This document shows, piece by piece, positions 46,094 to 61,578 of a DNA stretch of 64,000 nucleotides. Positions within the stretch are counted from its first letter, which is position 1; each line of letters starts with the position of its first letter. Source of the DNA: Adiantum capillus-veneris (Eukaryota > Streptophyta > Polypodiopsida > Polypodiales > Pteridaceae); the NCBI GenBank assembly GCA_014529385.2, contig CM043952.1, positions 62,266,119 to 62,330,118 of the forward strand, read 5' to 3'. Made by a program: the position numbers and the translations under genes. The notes under the pieces were generated by a model. That model saw only the letters and a list, made by a program, of their open reading frames with translations. It made no database searches and was not told the DNA's origin.

Positions 46094-48736
46094 CTCCCAA
46101 GTTTTTTCCTGAATCTTGATAAATTTTTTCGCCCTTGGCTATCGCATGTTTATCCAAGTCATCATTGCGAAGCTTTGTGTGCAGCCAGCTGCAAGCCAGC
46201 AGCAGCAGGCGCATTACAACGCTCCTACCACCGAAAACCTCTCACTATTCAACAATAGTCTTTGCATCATCAACCCTTTGTCCATGGCTAAGGTGGTAGC
46301 TATACTCAACATGGCTACTTGCACCATTGCTTGCAAGGTCCGCCGCCACCACTTGCGGTGATGGGGGTTATGAAGAATGCCATCCATGCAAATTTTCTAT
46401 GAACATGGGTTGTTAGAGTAACATGAGGTGTAGAATCTTTAAAGGCAATTAGGTTGGAGTTGCTATGCATGAGAATTGGTCATGAATTAAGGTGGCTGTC
46501 ACACTTGGACAAGGATGGCAGGCCAGCCATGTCAAGGTGGAGGGCCAAAACAAAAAACAAAAGACAATGACGGTGTCATCTCAACAAAGGTTCGCCAATG
46601 TAGCCTTCTTTTGTGCCTCTTTGTTGGTAATTTTCATGTGTCTTCTAGTGGTTCTTACATTCCTAACCATAGTGCACTAGCACTTAGTCTCACTAGAGGC
46701 ATCATTTAGAACATGAAGAGTTGATCAACAAAATACTACTATATACATAGTGTGGGCAATGTTTGTAGAACTGACCGAGATTTCTACAATGGAAATTTCT
46801 TTGATTGTGCTTACATGTTTATTTGTGCATGCTTCTGACTCAAACTTCATTTTAGATGGCTTTTATATAAGTGTACTTAGGATGAGTCTCTAAGAGACTC
46901 TATGTTTAATCAAGTTCAAAATTCTATTAGAGGTGGCAATGCTACATAAACTCCTTGAGCTTTAATTGGGTTAGTTTGCTCGATCTTTTTATTTGCTCAA
47001 AAAATCTCGCTCGCCTTTTGGAATTGCTCAAAACTTTTTATAATGAAATTTATTCCCCTCTTATAGAGATTTTTGAGGGTTGCTTTCTTTATTATTGCCA
47101 AAGCTAGCTTTCTTTAGAGTCGAGGCTAGCTTTCAATGAAGCTACAAAAACCTACCCTTGCTAATGTGGCAAGTGCCATTAGGAGTGGATCAAAACTGTT
47201 GAAGCCAAGCCAAAAAGCTACGCCATGCCTTCTTGCTCAAGTCTCTATCATTGCCTTCAACCTTCCCACTCTATAGCAGCCACTCCCAACCTAAAAACCT
47301 TTGTGTTGCTTTTTTTTTTGCTATTGATGTTGCTTATTGTTAAAAAATTAGCCTCCTCTCCTTTTTTTTTCATATTTTTATCTCCTTTTGTTGCTATGGG
47401 CGGCCAACCTTTCTTATGGGCGTCCATCGAGCCTTTGTTAAACACCCCAAAACCTTTGGACATCCTTCCTTGATTAAGATTATCCTACAAGCAATGTACT
47501 CCAAGAGGAAATACTCCAAGCCACAAGCTCCTTAAGGAGTCTTACAAGATGTTAGCGAGTTCTTCCAAGCAACAAAAAAAAACGAGCAAGTCCCTCAATA
47601 AATTTATTTGTAAATTAATGAGATTTTAAAAAATGACAAAGAAAAGAGGCATAGTGTGATAACACTGTGACAAGTGGTGACAAGTGGTTGTAGAGTATGA
47701 TAAAGACTTTTATCTATTCTACTCATGATAAATATGTACAAACATCCAAGCATATGTTTTTGTACCCATGACAATAGTTACATCATCAACCACATGCTCT
47801 AGATCTATGGCTATGTACTTGATCTTGTCCAAAGAGCTTGTTGCTTCAAAAACAAAACAATTGTTAAAAAGACTTCAAACAATCCATCGACTACTTGTCC
47901 TCTTAAGGCTGAACAAAACTTACAAGCACGGGTATGCTAGATGCAAGAGGGTGATATGGTGGATCAACAACATCCGCGGAATCCACCAATGACAATTCTC
48001 AAGCTCTCATTAGGAGAGATGATCCATGGTCGATCTATAGATGCATCCCTCATAGCTCTTGACATGATTTGATTTTTAATCGACGATGTGGACCTGTTCC
48101 AACTGTCTCACTGCTTCTCCAACATGCCTCGATTTTTTTTCATAAAATGTGATTGTGTTTGACCAAGAAGCTAATTTTATAGAAAACAAAAACAAAATAC
48201 TGCCCCACAACACTGCATGACCTCACCGCACCACTGGGATCCACATCTCATGCTAGAACCAATCCGCACCGACTTGGATTGATTTGGACTAGTTTCACCA
48301 AGGCCATATGTGGTGGTTATCTAGCTTCATATAGCCTCTTGGAGCCGATTTAAAAACAAAAAACAAAAAAATTGCTTTGCATAGGGTGTTGACAGGCTAA
48401 TTAGGTGTTGAACATGTGCATTAGAACTAAGTCTCTCGCTCTTTGTCTCTCTTATATATCTTTGAGATCTCTTAAAAGTGTTCATACAACATTAAAATTC
48501 TCTTCTCTATTCCTCTCTGTGTCTCTCTCTCTCAAGTTCCTTGACCATTGCCTTTGTCTAAAGTGACTATAATTTAAAGGTTTTTCAAAATTCATAAGAG
48601 CCCATCATGCATCAACCACTTGTGTTGCATGAAGACTCATGCATGTACCCACATCAGACAACTCCACCTCCATGTTAAGCCACTAGTGGAATCAATGCAC
48701 ATGCGCATGTGTACACATACACACACACACACACAT
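45113..48736. other. Low-information interval; no gene recognised
   Basis: 3.6 kb of AT-rich sequence, with a (CT)n at 46048-46096 and scattered short open frames that match nothing I recognise. No LTR, TIR, tRNA or splice-supported coding pattern was found on either strand. Could be old intergenic sequence or an unknown repeat. Confidence 0.5.
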
Positions 48737-48829
48737 TCTCATGACCCCGTTGCATAGATATTTTAAGGTCTTTTGGTATAGTTTCCTACAATGCTAAAAT
48801 TCTCTTCTTCTTATTCTCTCTCTCTCTCT

Positions 48830-49375
<546 letters not shown>

Positions 49376-50571
49376 CCATGAGGATACATGTTGGAACCAG
49401 TTCACGCCGACGCGGAATGGTTTTGACATGTTTCACAAGGGGCAAGCTGCTTGAATATGGTGGTCGGTGGAGCACCCTAAGAGAGGCTGGAGTGCTGAGG
49501 GCAGCGGGGGTGCTCATTCCAAAGCTACTCCACTCCGCAAACAAATCGAAGTTTTTTTATGTAGAAAAACTCCATTAAAAGTTCATTTTTTTGGAACTTT
49601 GCAAGGCACACTTTGAAAAAGGTGGGGTTATTTTAGTCATTTGCCTCAGCATTGGTTCACACATTGACTTGACCCTGACACCAAATCTCATGGAGTTATT
49701 GTAAGCCAAGAATGGAAAGTTTATGTTGATTATTACCAAAGCCCATAGTAAGGCCCCATATAAGCACACAATCCCCTGACCTCATAGTATCCTCACAATA
49801 TTTTGGCACCAGGAAGCAGACTCTTGCATTTGAGCATTCATGTATTTCAATCTTTAGAGTATTTCAAATCATTCTAGAATGAAACCAAGAAAGCTAGAGA
49901 CAAAAGGGGAAGGGGCAAATAACCTAATTTTCTAAAGTCTTCTCTTGGCAAATTCAAGGATCTTTGTATGTTTAGAAAAATGATTTCTCTCGAATAGACA
50001 CACAATTATCAGAAAAAAACCTCATTTTTGGGGCTTCGCTTTGGGTAATGATTGGTAGTGGCGTTTGAGTGCTCATTGCTCATCCTTTTCTTTTTGTCAA
50101 TAGGGTTCAACTCCAAAGGAAAATCTAGGAAATTAGAGAAAATCCCATTTGTCATGATTCCCATTGTGTCCATGGAGATCAATGTATATCAGGTGAGGAA
50201 TACCAGCCTGCTGCCTCAAGGCGGCCTCGACCATCCCTTAATGGTGCATTGGTTCATGCTGACAATTTTCACACAGAGAGAGTAGTGGTTCATGCTAGTC
50301 ATAATATTGAAAAGGATGTGAAAGACATGATACTAAACCATGCAATTAGTTGGGCTTCAGAGTCTCCATTCTTTGTTACATTGTCAGTAGAAAGGAAACA
50401 AGACTGTTGGGATGGCTTATCTATGTGATCCATAGAAAAATCCAGCGAGAAAGTATGAGAGCTCATACACACCATGCTTGTTCAATATTCAGCTAGTCTC
50501 TCCCAATGTCTCACTTTTGCAAGGAAGACAAAAACGCATACACATTTAGCTCTCTCTCTCTCTCTCTCTCA

Positions 50572-51300
<729 letters not shown>

Positions 51301-52510
51301 GGCGTAGCCCATGAGGAGTACAAGGGGATACATGTTGGAACCAGTCTGCACGGACGTGGAATTGTTTTGACATGTTTCACAAGGGGCAGGCTGCTTGAAT
51401 ATGGTGGTGGGTGGAGTTCCCTAGGAGAGGCCAGAGTGCTGAGGGCAGCGGGGGTGCTCATTCCAAAGCTACCCCACTCACTTGTCATCCTCGATGTCTG
51501 CAAACGAATCGACGGTTTTTTATATAAAAAAACTCCATTAAAACTTCATTGTTTTGGAACTTTACAAGGCACTGTTCCCACACACTTTGAATAAGGTGGG
51601 GTTATTTTAGTAATTTGCCTCAACACCAGTTCACACATGACTTGACCCGGACACCAAATCTCATGGAGTTATCGTAAGCCATCAATGGAAAGTTTATGTT
51701 GATTATTATCAAAGCCCATAGTAAGGCCCCATATAAGCACACAATCCCCTGACCTCATAGCATCCTCACAATATTTTGGCACCACGGAAGCAGACTCTTA
51801 CATTTGAGCATTCATGTATTTCAGGCTTCACAGTATTTTAAAGCATTCTAGAATAAAACCAAGAAAGCTAGAGACAAAACGGGAAGGGGGAAATAACCTA
51901 ATCTTCTCTTGGAAAATTCAAGGATCTTTGTATGTTTGGAAAAATTATTTTTCCCAAATAGACACACAGTTATAAAAAAAAAACCTCAGTTTTGGGGCTC
52001 TCGCTTTGGGTAATGATTGGTATTGGCGTTTGAGTGCTCATTGCTAATCCTTTTCTTTTTGTCAATAGGGTTCAACTCCAAAAGCAAATCTAGGAAATTA
52101 GAGAAAATCCTATTTGTCATGATTCCCGTTGTGTCCATGGAGATCAATGCATATAAAGTGAGGAATACCAGCTTGCTTCAAGGCGGCCTCGACCATTTCT
52201 TCAATGGTGCACCGGGTCATGCTGATAATTTTGACACAAAGAGTGTAGTGGTTCATGCTAGTTAGAATATTGAAAAGGATGTGGAAGATATGATACTAAA
52301 CCATGCAATTAGTTGGGCTTCAGAGTCTCCATTCTTTGTTACATTGTCAGTAGAAAGGAAAAAAGACTGTTGGGATGGCTTATCTATGCGATCCATAGAA
52401 AAATCAAGCGAGAAAGTATGAGAGCTCATATGCGCCATGCTTGTTCAATATTCAACTGGTTTCTCCCAATGTCTCATTTTTGCAAAGAAGAAAAAAACAC
52501 ATACACATTC

Positions 52511-52545
<35 letters not shown>

Positions 52546-52649
52546 TTCATTCTCATGACCCCGTTGCATAGATATTTTAAGGTCTTTTGGTATAGTTTCC
52601 TATGATGTTAAAATTCTCTTCTTCTTCTTCTCTCTCTCTCTCATTTGTA

Positions 52650-52783
52650 GTTGCCATTGCCTTGCAAGAAAAATACATGAAGCTACACTCCAGCCGCTTC
52701 ACTCTGTAATTGGCTTTCAAGAGCCCCATACCTATTGATCCTACACACGCGCGTGTTTGAGAGAGAGAGAGAGAGAGAGAGTG

Positions 52784-52849
<66 letters not shown>

Positions 52850-53050
52850 CTTGCAGCAATTTCTGGCAATTGTAGACCACCCTGGCCGTAGCAGGTAGCC
52901 ACTTGCTAGCAGTTGTAGACCACCCTGGCCTCAACAGTATGTACTGACTATTGCCATTGGTTTGCAAGTACACTCCAACTGCTTCACTCGCTAATTTGCT
53001 TCTGAGAGCCCTAGAACTATTGATCCTGCACACCTCGCGCTTGAGAGATT
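52650..53050 (-). other. Lectin-blade-like coding blocks, unit at 51888
   Basis: Block b reads [48 protein letters not shown] and stays open through the GA tract (52758-52845). Block a is truncated to RINRYGALESQLQSEAAGV because about 100 bp on the plus-strand left side (the WYNS...GWST part) is deleted. Confidence 0.4.
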
Positions 53051-54275
53051 ACCATGCTGGCGCAGCCCATGAGGAGTACAAGGGGTTACATGTTGGAACC
53101 AGTCCGCGCCGACGCGGAATGGTTTTGACATGTTTCATAAGGGGCAGGCTGCTTGAATATGGTGGTGGGTGGAGCACCCTAGGAGAGGCTGGAGTGCTGA
53201 GTGTAGCGGGGGTGCTCATTCCAAAGCTACCCCACTCACTTGTCTTCCTCGATCTCTACAGACGAATCGACGGTTTTTTATATAAAAAGACTCCATTAAA
53301 AGTTCATTTTTTTGGAACTTTGCAAGGCACAGTTCCCACACACTTTGTAAACGGTGGGGTTATTTTAGTAATTTGCCTTAGCACCGGTTCACACATTGAG
53401 TTGACCCTGACACCAAATCTCATGAAGTTACTGTAAGCCATCAATGGAAAGTTTATGTTGATTATTATCAAAGCTCATAGTAACGCCCCATATAAGCACA
53501 CAATCCCCTGACCTCATAGCATCCTCCCAATATTTTGGCACCAGGGAAGCAGACTCTTACATTTGAGCATTCATGTATTTCAAGATTCAGAGTATTTCAA
53601 AGCATACTAGAATGAAACCAAGAAAGCTAGAGACAAAAGGGGAAGGGGCAAATAACCTAATTTTCTAAAATCGTCTCTCGGCAAATTCAAGGATCTTTGT
53701 ATGTTTGGAAAAATGATTTTTCCCGAACAGACACACAGTTATCAGAAAAAACCTCAGTTTTGGGGCTCTCGCTTTGGGTAATGATTGGTATTGGCATTTG
53801 AGTGCTCATTGCTCATCCTTTTCTTTTTGTCAATAGGGTTCAACTCCAAAAGCAAATCTAGGAAATTAGAGAAAATCCCATTTGTCATGATTTCCGTTTT
53901 GTCCATGGAGATCACTGTATATCAAGTGAGGAATACCAGCCTGTTCGAAGGCGGCCTCGACCATCCCTTCAATGGTGCACCGGTTCATGCTTACAATTTT
54001 AAAACAGAGAGAGTAGTGGTTCATGCTAGTTAGAATATTGAAAAGGATGTGGAAGACATGATATTAAACCATGCAATTAGTTGGGATTAAAAGTCTCTAT
54101 TCTTTGTTACATTGTCAGTAGAAAAGAAACAAGACTATTGAGATGGCTTATCTATGCGATCCATAGAAAAATCCGAGAAAGTATGAGAGCTCATACGCGC
54201 CATGCTTGTTCAATATTCAGCTGGTCTCTCCCAATGTCTCACTTTTCACAAGAAGACAAAAACACATACACATTC

Positions 54276-54311
<36 letters not shown>

Positions 54312-54404
54312 CTCATGACCATGTGGCATAGATCTTTTAAGGTCTTTTGGTATAGTCTCCTACGATGTTAAAATTCTCTTCTTCTTCTTCTCTTTCTCTC
54401 TCAT

Positions 54405-54618
54405 CACCCCATGATCCTTGCAATAGGCAGCTGCTTACTAGCAGTTGTAGACCACCCCTCATCACCATCCTGCAAACAGGTACTGATTGTTGTACCATAT
54501 TCTATGGCTAGTGTTGCCATTGCATTGCAAGTAAAATACATGAAGCTGCACTCCAGCCGCTTCACTCTCTAATTGGCTTTCGAGAGCCCCATAACTAATG
54601 ATCTTACGCACGTGCATG

Positions 54619-54661
<43 letters not shown>

Positions 54662-54870
54662 CCTTGTAGCAATTGCTCGTAGTTGTAGACCACTCTAGCC
54701 GTACCAGCTAGCTGCTTGCTAGCAATTGTAGACCACCCTCGCCTCAGCAATATGGACTCACTGTTGCCATTGGCTTGCAAGTACACTCCAAGTGCTTCAC
54801 TCGCTAATTTGATTCTGAGAGCCCCAGAACTATTGATCTTTCACACCTCGTGCTCGAGAATTTTCCATGC
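54405..54870 (-). other. Lectin-blade-like coding blocks, unit at 53647
   Basis: Block b reads VYLQANGNSESILLRRGWST and IASKQLAGTA. Block a has frame damage similar to the copy at 32520. The GA tract is short here (54620-54658). Confidence 0.35.
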
Positions 54871-55785
54871 TAGCGCAACCCATTAGGAGTACAAGGGGAT
54901 ACACGTTGGAACAAGTTCACGCCGATGCGGAATGGTTTTGACATGTTTCACAAGGGGCAGGCTACTTGAATATGGTGGTGGGGGGAGCACCCTAGGAGAG
55001 GTTGGAGTGCTGAGGGCAACGGGGGTGCTCATTCCAAAGCTACCGCACTCACTTGTCGTCCTCGATCTCTGCAAACAAATCGACGGTTTTTTATATAAAA
55101 AAACTCCATTAAAAGTTCATTTTTTTGGAACTTTGCAAGGCACGGTTCCCACACAATTTGAAAAAAGTGGGGTTATATTAGTAATTTGCCTCAGCACCGG
55201 TTCACACATTGACTTGACCCGACACCAAATCTCATGGTGTTATTGTAAGCCATGAATGGAAAGTTTATGTTGATTATTATCAAAGCCCATAGTAAGGCCC
55301 CATATAAGCACACAATTCCCTGACCTCATAGCATCCTTGCAATATTTTTGCACCATGAAAGGAGACTCTTGCATTTGAGCATTCATGTATTTCAAGCTTG
55401 AGAGTATTTCAAAGCATTCTAGAATGAAACCAAGAAAGCTAGAGACAAAAGGGAAGGGGCAAATAACCTAATTTTCTAAAATCTTCTATTGGCAAATTCA
55501 AGGATCTTTGTATGTCTGGAAAAATGATTTTTCCCAAAGAGACACACAGTTATGAAAAAAAAGCTCTCGCTTTGGGTAATGATTGGTATTGGCGTTTGAA
55601 AAAAAACCTCATTTTGGGGCTCTCGCTTTGGGTAATGATTGGTATTGGCGTTTGAGTGCTCATTGCTCATCCTTTTTTTTGTCAATAGGGTTCAACTCCA
55701 AAAGCAAACCTAGGAAATTAGAGAAAATCCCATTTGTCATGATTCCCATTGTGTCCATGGAGACCAATGTATATAAAGTGAGGAA

Positions 55786-55998
55786 TTTTGGGGTGTAGGC
55801 TAGGTGGCCGTGGGAAACTGCCCCTGTTTATACTTTCACCTAAATGAATATAGGGAGAGAAAGGGAGAGAGTTGACTACTCTCTCACTTTCCTCTCCACT
55901 AACCCAAACTCCCTGCTGTGTACTGTGTACTGTGCTTCATCCCCTTCCCCATTCTCTTCTTCCCCTCTCTTGCACACACTCCGTACAAGCGCACAACA
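55786..55998 (+). repeat. 5' LTR of the copia element (213 bp)
   Basis: TTTTGGGGTGTAGG...GCACAACA. The second base is T where the other copies have G (TGTTGGGG). Confidence 0.9.
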
Positions 55999-56000
55999 AT

Positions 56001-56012
56001 TGGTATCAGAGC
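56001..56012 (+). other. Primer-binding site for initiator Met-tRNA
   Basis: TGGTATCAGAGC, two bases past the LTR. Confidence 0.92.
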
Positions 56013-58228
56013 TCAGGGCATCCGACCCCGAGCCCCGGCTCACCGCGCATGCAATGACCCCAATCGAGATAAGGGAGCAGGTAGTTGGAACCTTTGTGAA
56101 ATAGGAAAGCAGAGGCCAGAGCATTGCCAAGCTTGACATTGAGCCAATTAGGCAGCGGGCAGAGTGTAGCAAGCATAATTGGGTAGCATCATCACAAGCT
56201 TGGGGGTATTGAGAACCTGCATCGAATAGCAGACTCAACTTTGTGAATTGGAGGAACAAGCAGGCAGTCGAGCGAGCATGGCATGCTGATCGAATTCGGG
56301 CTGCAACGAGGCCTGAATAAAGCAACCACACACACACACACTGTGTGTGTGTGTGTATAATCAGGCAATTGAGCACACTGTGTGTGTGTATAATCAGGCA
56401 ATTGAGCAACCCATCAAAGAGAGCAAGGCAGCACCGAGTTGCTTGACAGCCTTGCAAAGTCACACACACACACACACACACTGTGTGTGTAAGCACCAAA
56501 ATCAAGCAGCTCTACTGGCATCGAGCACATTCGGGGCGCTGCAGCGGGCAATCGAGCAAACAATACCGAGCAGAGCGGGCAATGAAGGTCAAGCAACAAA
56601 ACTGACAGAGAGAGAGAGTGCAGGTTTGAAATGGTGTTGCTCACACACACGCGCATACACTCATGAGCTTTGGGGGGCATCTAGCAGCGACTTCGATACC
56701 TGCAATATTCAATAGTGCATCAGAAGAAATTAAAAGTTTTTTTTTATACTTTAAGCCCACACACTTTGTGTGTGCAAGCTCCCGTTCCCACTGTTGAACC
56801 CCGAGTTGCTAACAAAGTGAGCTTGACACCGCGCTTGCGAGCGAGCCCAAGCAACACACAGAGCGAGTGAGTGAGTGAGAGACAAAGACCGGGGTCTCAT
56901 CATCGACATCAGTGATTCTCCGATTTTGACATCGACTTCTTCGACATCATCACCCGACTTCGACGTCCGCACATCGAGTCCGACAAGCTTGAGAGCGATC
57001 TTGATAGATCGAGCGAGATCTGCGATCGATACCGATCCGACTCGGCCTTGACCATTCGATACCAGCTTCAAGCATTGGCATTTTACGGCTACTCGGCTAG
57101 CCGCCAGCGGTGGCGAAAGGCGACATCAACATCGACACCGCTCATGCGCACCGGCTCGACACTGCTCATTGAGGCGGATCTCCGACATCCAAACTAGACA
57201 CCGGGAGTTTCCCAGACGAGCGCGTTCCCGCGATCGACGATCGTGCTTGCGACATGCACGGGTGAGGTTGTCATAGAGGAGTGGCACCCAACATCGGCAT
57301 CGAGTGAACCGATCGCCGTGTACGACACAGTCTACGGATACGACACCTTTGGCGGCTATTTGACTAGCATATTTCTGCCCGGGCGGCAAAAATTGGCACA
57401 TAGAGACAGCGACAGGCAGGTTACAGGCTACAGGGGAGTTCTTCAGCCCATTCAGTCACAGATTCTCTAGGTTACTAGACACAGCGCTTTCACAGGCGAT
57501 TTGGCAGTCATTTCGCCAGCAGATTCTCTGTGGACACATGCGTTGACAGATGCATTTTGTTGTGAGCACACCTAGTGCTACTGAGCTCTTTTGAGAGCAG
57601 ATATCCCCACAGGGATCACTTTCTCTGCATGCAGTAGTTCTTGGCGACTATTTGAGTGCGGTTTTACTCATGTACGTTGAGTTGCGGACACTGCCCACTG
57701 TACTACGTATGGAGCCATTTTTGGCTATTTTGGCAGTTTTTCCCGGCCGTTTCTGAGACTCGGATTGGAAGATCCCTTTCTGAGACTGTCGCTAGTCCAT
57801 TTGTGTCCGAATTAGCCTTTTGAGGGTCGATAGCGTGAGGTTTTCTTTGAGCTGGGGTGTGCTCGAATGTTGAGACACCTTTGGTGATACAGGTAGCTGG
57901 AGTTCCCCTTTACGGTACCCTCGCCATAGGATATGTATTTGGACGGTTATTTATGCTTTTGACGCCGAGTTGGCAGTCAGATAGCAGTGGTTTTGTGTAG
58001 CAGATGACCAGTTAGTGCAGTTGGCACATTTATATGCATTTTGAGTTGAGTTTTGACTCCACATACAAAGGACACTCTGCCGGATTTCCTTCCCGAGTCG
58101 TGACTTTCATTGTTGGCACTTTTGAGTCTATTTCGGTTGAGATTTTACTCCCAATACAAAGGTTACTCTGCCCAAATTTCTCCAGCTTCTCGCCATAGTT
58201 TGGCACCTCTCAAACGCTGTTGTCAGCG
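56013..58228 (+). other. Copia leader with CA/TG hairpins
   Basis: Same organisation as 34170-36402. CA/TG inverted stretch at about 56329-56357, then gtgtgtgtataatcaggcaa repeated, and a second CA/TG pair at 56461-56489. The minus frame is interrupted by TGA near 57125, which argues against it as a conserved protein. Confidence 0.75.
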
Positions 58229-58760
58229 ATGGCTTCTTCTTCAGAAAAGGAGGAGTATTTCATTCAGAAGTTCGATGGCAGAAACTTCACCATGTGGAAA
58301 GAGCGCATGAAAGATGTTTTGATAAACAAAGGCCTCTCAGAACCGTTGAAAGACCGCGCAGAGGATGATGATTATACACAAGCTCAATGGGAGCTTTTGG
58401 ATGCAAAAGCCATGGCTACGATACTACATCTAGCCGAGTCAGTCTTCTTCACTATCATAGGGAAGAAAACAACCAAGGAACTATGGGATAGCTTATGTTC
58501 AGCATGGGAGAGCAAAAGTGCATCCGGCAAAGTTTTCCTCAAGAAAAAGCTTATGAAGCTCAACATGAAAGAAGGTAGCACAGTTTCTGATCACTTATAG
58601 AGTTCAACTCCTTGTTCAGTCAGTTGACATCTCAGGGCTTTAAGTAGTTTGACGATGAACTCAAGTCTATCTTCTTGTTATGCTCTCTACCTAGTTCATG
58701 GGATATCTTTTGCACAGCCATTAGCAATTCGGGTCCGAATGGAAAATGCCAAGATTGCAC
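58229..58760 (+). pseudogene. Copia gag N-terminus, empty TTAA site
   Basis: MASSSEKEEYFIQKFDGRNF at 58229, through SDHL, then a small indel with a TAG near 58600, and continuation in another frame with FDDELKSIFLL or its shift. The sequence ggctttaagtag at 58636-58648 is the site that holds the TIR element in the other two copies. Coding ends at about 58745 in SNSGPNGK, fused to RNase H. Confidence 0.85.
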
Positions 58761-59093
58761 GCCTTCATCTACCACTGAGGCAGAATATGTTGTTGTGTCT
58801 GACGCCAGCAAGGAAGCCATATGGTTGGATCGTCTAGTGGGAGATTTGGGCATTCACGAGGTTCTAGTACTACATTGTGATAGTCAGAGTGCAATTGCTT
58901 TGCAAAGAATTCGGTGTTTCACTCAAAGTCGAAACACATAGAGGTCAGATACCATGTCATACGAGATGCATTGGCTGGCAAGCGTATCGAGCTTGTCAAG
59001 GTTCACACTGACGACAACCCCGCAGATGCTCTCACAAAGAGCCTAGCCTCGGAGCGATTCACACATTGTATAGAACTTATGGGTGTAGGATGA
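58755..59093 (+). pseudogene. Copia RNase H C-terminal part
   Basis: [32 protein letters not shown], a frameshift near 58905-58915, then EVRYHVIRDALAGKRIELVK, VHTDDNPADALTKSL and a natural stop at 59091-59093. Closely similar to the RNase H of the minus-strand copia at 20129-20500, again indicating one lineage. Confidence 0.9.
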
Positions 59094-59176
59094 AGCCTCG
59101 GCAATGCTTCATCAACTTTGTATAGACTAACTATACTAATGCCACTATTGGCCACCGTGACCTTCGAGTGGGAGGT

Positions 59177-59399
59177 TGTTGGGGTGTAGGCCAGGTGGCC
59201 GTGGGAAACCGCCCCTGTTTATACTTTCACCTAAATGAATATAGGGAGAGAAAAGGAGAGAGTTGACTACTCTCTCACTTTCCTCTCCACTAACCCAAAC
59301 TCCCTGCTGTGTACTGTGTACTGTGATTCATCCCCTTCCCCATTCTCTTCTTCCCCTCTCTTGCACACATTCCGTACAAGCAACCACACGCACACAACA
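59177..59399 (+). repeat. 3' LTR of the copia element (223 bp)
   Basis: TGTTGGGGTGTAGG...ACAACA, preceded by the polypurine tract gagtgggaggt. About 10 bp longer than the 5' LTR because of extra sequence near the end (aaccacacgcac). Confidence 0.92.
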
Positions 59400-59864
59400 A
59401 GGAATACCATCCTGCCTCAAGGCGGCCTCGACCATCCCTTCAATGGTGCACCGGGTCATGCTGATAATTTTGACACAAAGAGTGTAGTGGTTCATGCTAG
59501 TCAGAATATTGAAAAGGATGTGGAAGGCATGATACTAAACCATGCAATTAGTTGGGCTTCAAAGTCTCCTTTCTTTGTTACATTGTCATCAATAGAAAAC
59601 AAAGAATATTGTTGGGATGGCTTATCTATGTGATCCATAGAAAAATCAAGCGAGAAAGTATGAGAGCTCATACGCGCCATGCTTGCTCAGTATTCAGCTG
59701 GTCTCTCCCAATGTCTCACTTTTGCAAAGAAGACAAAAACACATACACAATCAACTCTCTCTCTATCTCTCATGACCTCATTGCATAGATATTTTAAGGT
59801 CTTTTGGTATAGTTTCCTATGATGTTAAAATTTTCTTCTTCTCCCTCTCTCTCTCTCTTATCAC

Positions 59865-60410
<546 letters not shown>

Positions 60411-61578
60411 TGCTAGCGTAGCCCATGAGGAGTACAAGGGGATACACGTCGGAACCAGTTCGCGCCGATGCAGAATGGTTTTGACATGTTTTACAAGGGA
60501 CATGCTGCTTGAATATGGTGGTGGGGGGAGCACCCTAAGAGAGGCTGGAGTGCTGAGGGCAGCGGGGGTGCTCATTCCAAAGCTAGCGCACTCACTTGTC
60601 ATCTTTGAAATCTGCAAAGGAATGGATGGTTTTTTATATAGAGAAACTCCATTTAAACTTCATTTTTTTGGAACTTTGCAAGGCACAGTTCCCACACACT
60701 TTGAAAAAGGTGGGGTTATTTTAGTAATTTGCCCGAGCACCGGTTCACACATTGACTTGACCCTGACATCAAATCTCATGGAGTTATTGCAAGCCATCAA
60801 TGGAAAGCTTATGTTGAATATTATCAAAGCCCATAGTAAGGCCCCATATATGGACACAATCCCCTGTCCTCATAGCATCCTCACAATATTTTGGCACTAA
60901 GGAAGCAGACTCTTGCATTTGAGCATTCATGTATTTCAAGCTTCAGAGTATTTCAAAGCATTCTAGAATGAAACCAAGAAAGCTAGAGATAAAAGGGGAA
61001 GGGGCAAATAATCTAATTTTCTAAAATCTTCTCTTGGCAAATGCAAGGATCTTTGTATGTTTGGAAAAATAATTTTTCCCGATTAAACACACAATTATCA
61101 GAAAAAACAGTTTTGGGGCTCTCGCTTTGGGTAATGATTGGTATTGGCGTTTCAGTGCTCATTGCTCATCCTTTTCTTTTTGTCAATAGGGTTCAACTCC
61201 AAAAGCAAATCTAGGAAATTAGAGAAAATCCCATTTGTCATGATTCTCTTGTGTCCATGGAGATCAATGTATATCAAGTGAGGAATACCAGCCTGCCTCA
61301 AGGTGGCCTCGACGATCCCTTCAATGGTGCACCGGTTCATGCTGACAATTTTGACAGAGAGAGAGAGTAGTGGTTCATGCTAGTCGGAATATTGAAAAGG
61401 ATGTGTAAGACATGATACGAAACCATGCAATTAGTTGGGCTTCGGAGTCTCTATTCTTTGTTACATTGTTAGTAGAAAGGAAACAAGACTATTGAGATGT
61501 CTTATCTATGCGATCCATACAAAATCCAACGAGAAATTATGAGAGCTCATACACGCCATGCTTGTTCAATATTTAGCT

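Larger units (their letters stand above)
55786..59399 (+). mobile_element. Complete but internally deleted copia element (3614 bp)
   Basis: Bounded by LTRs 55786-55998 and 59177-59399 and by 5-bp target copies AGGAA at 55781-55785 and 59400-59404. The neighbouring units show the empty site (gtgaggaataccagcc). Inside: PBS, 2.2-kb leader, gag N-terminus, then RNase H and the purine tract. Everything from the middle of gag to the start of RNase H is missing. It cannot encode its own enzymes, but has all sites needed for movement in trans. The first LTR base pair is TT instead of TG. Confidence 0.93.

Noticed and set aside
45113-48736. Search for a gene or transposon in the low-information interval
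   Set aside because: Only short open frames without motifs or conserved partners; reported as unassigned.
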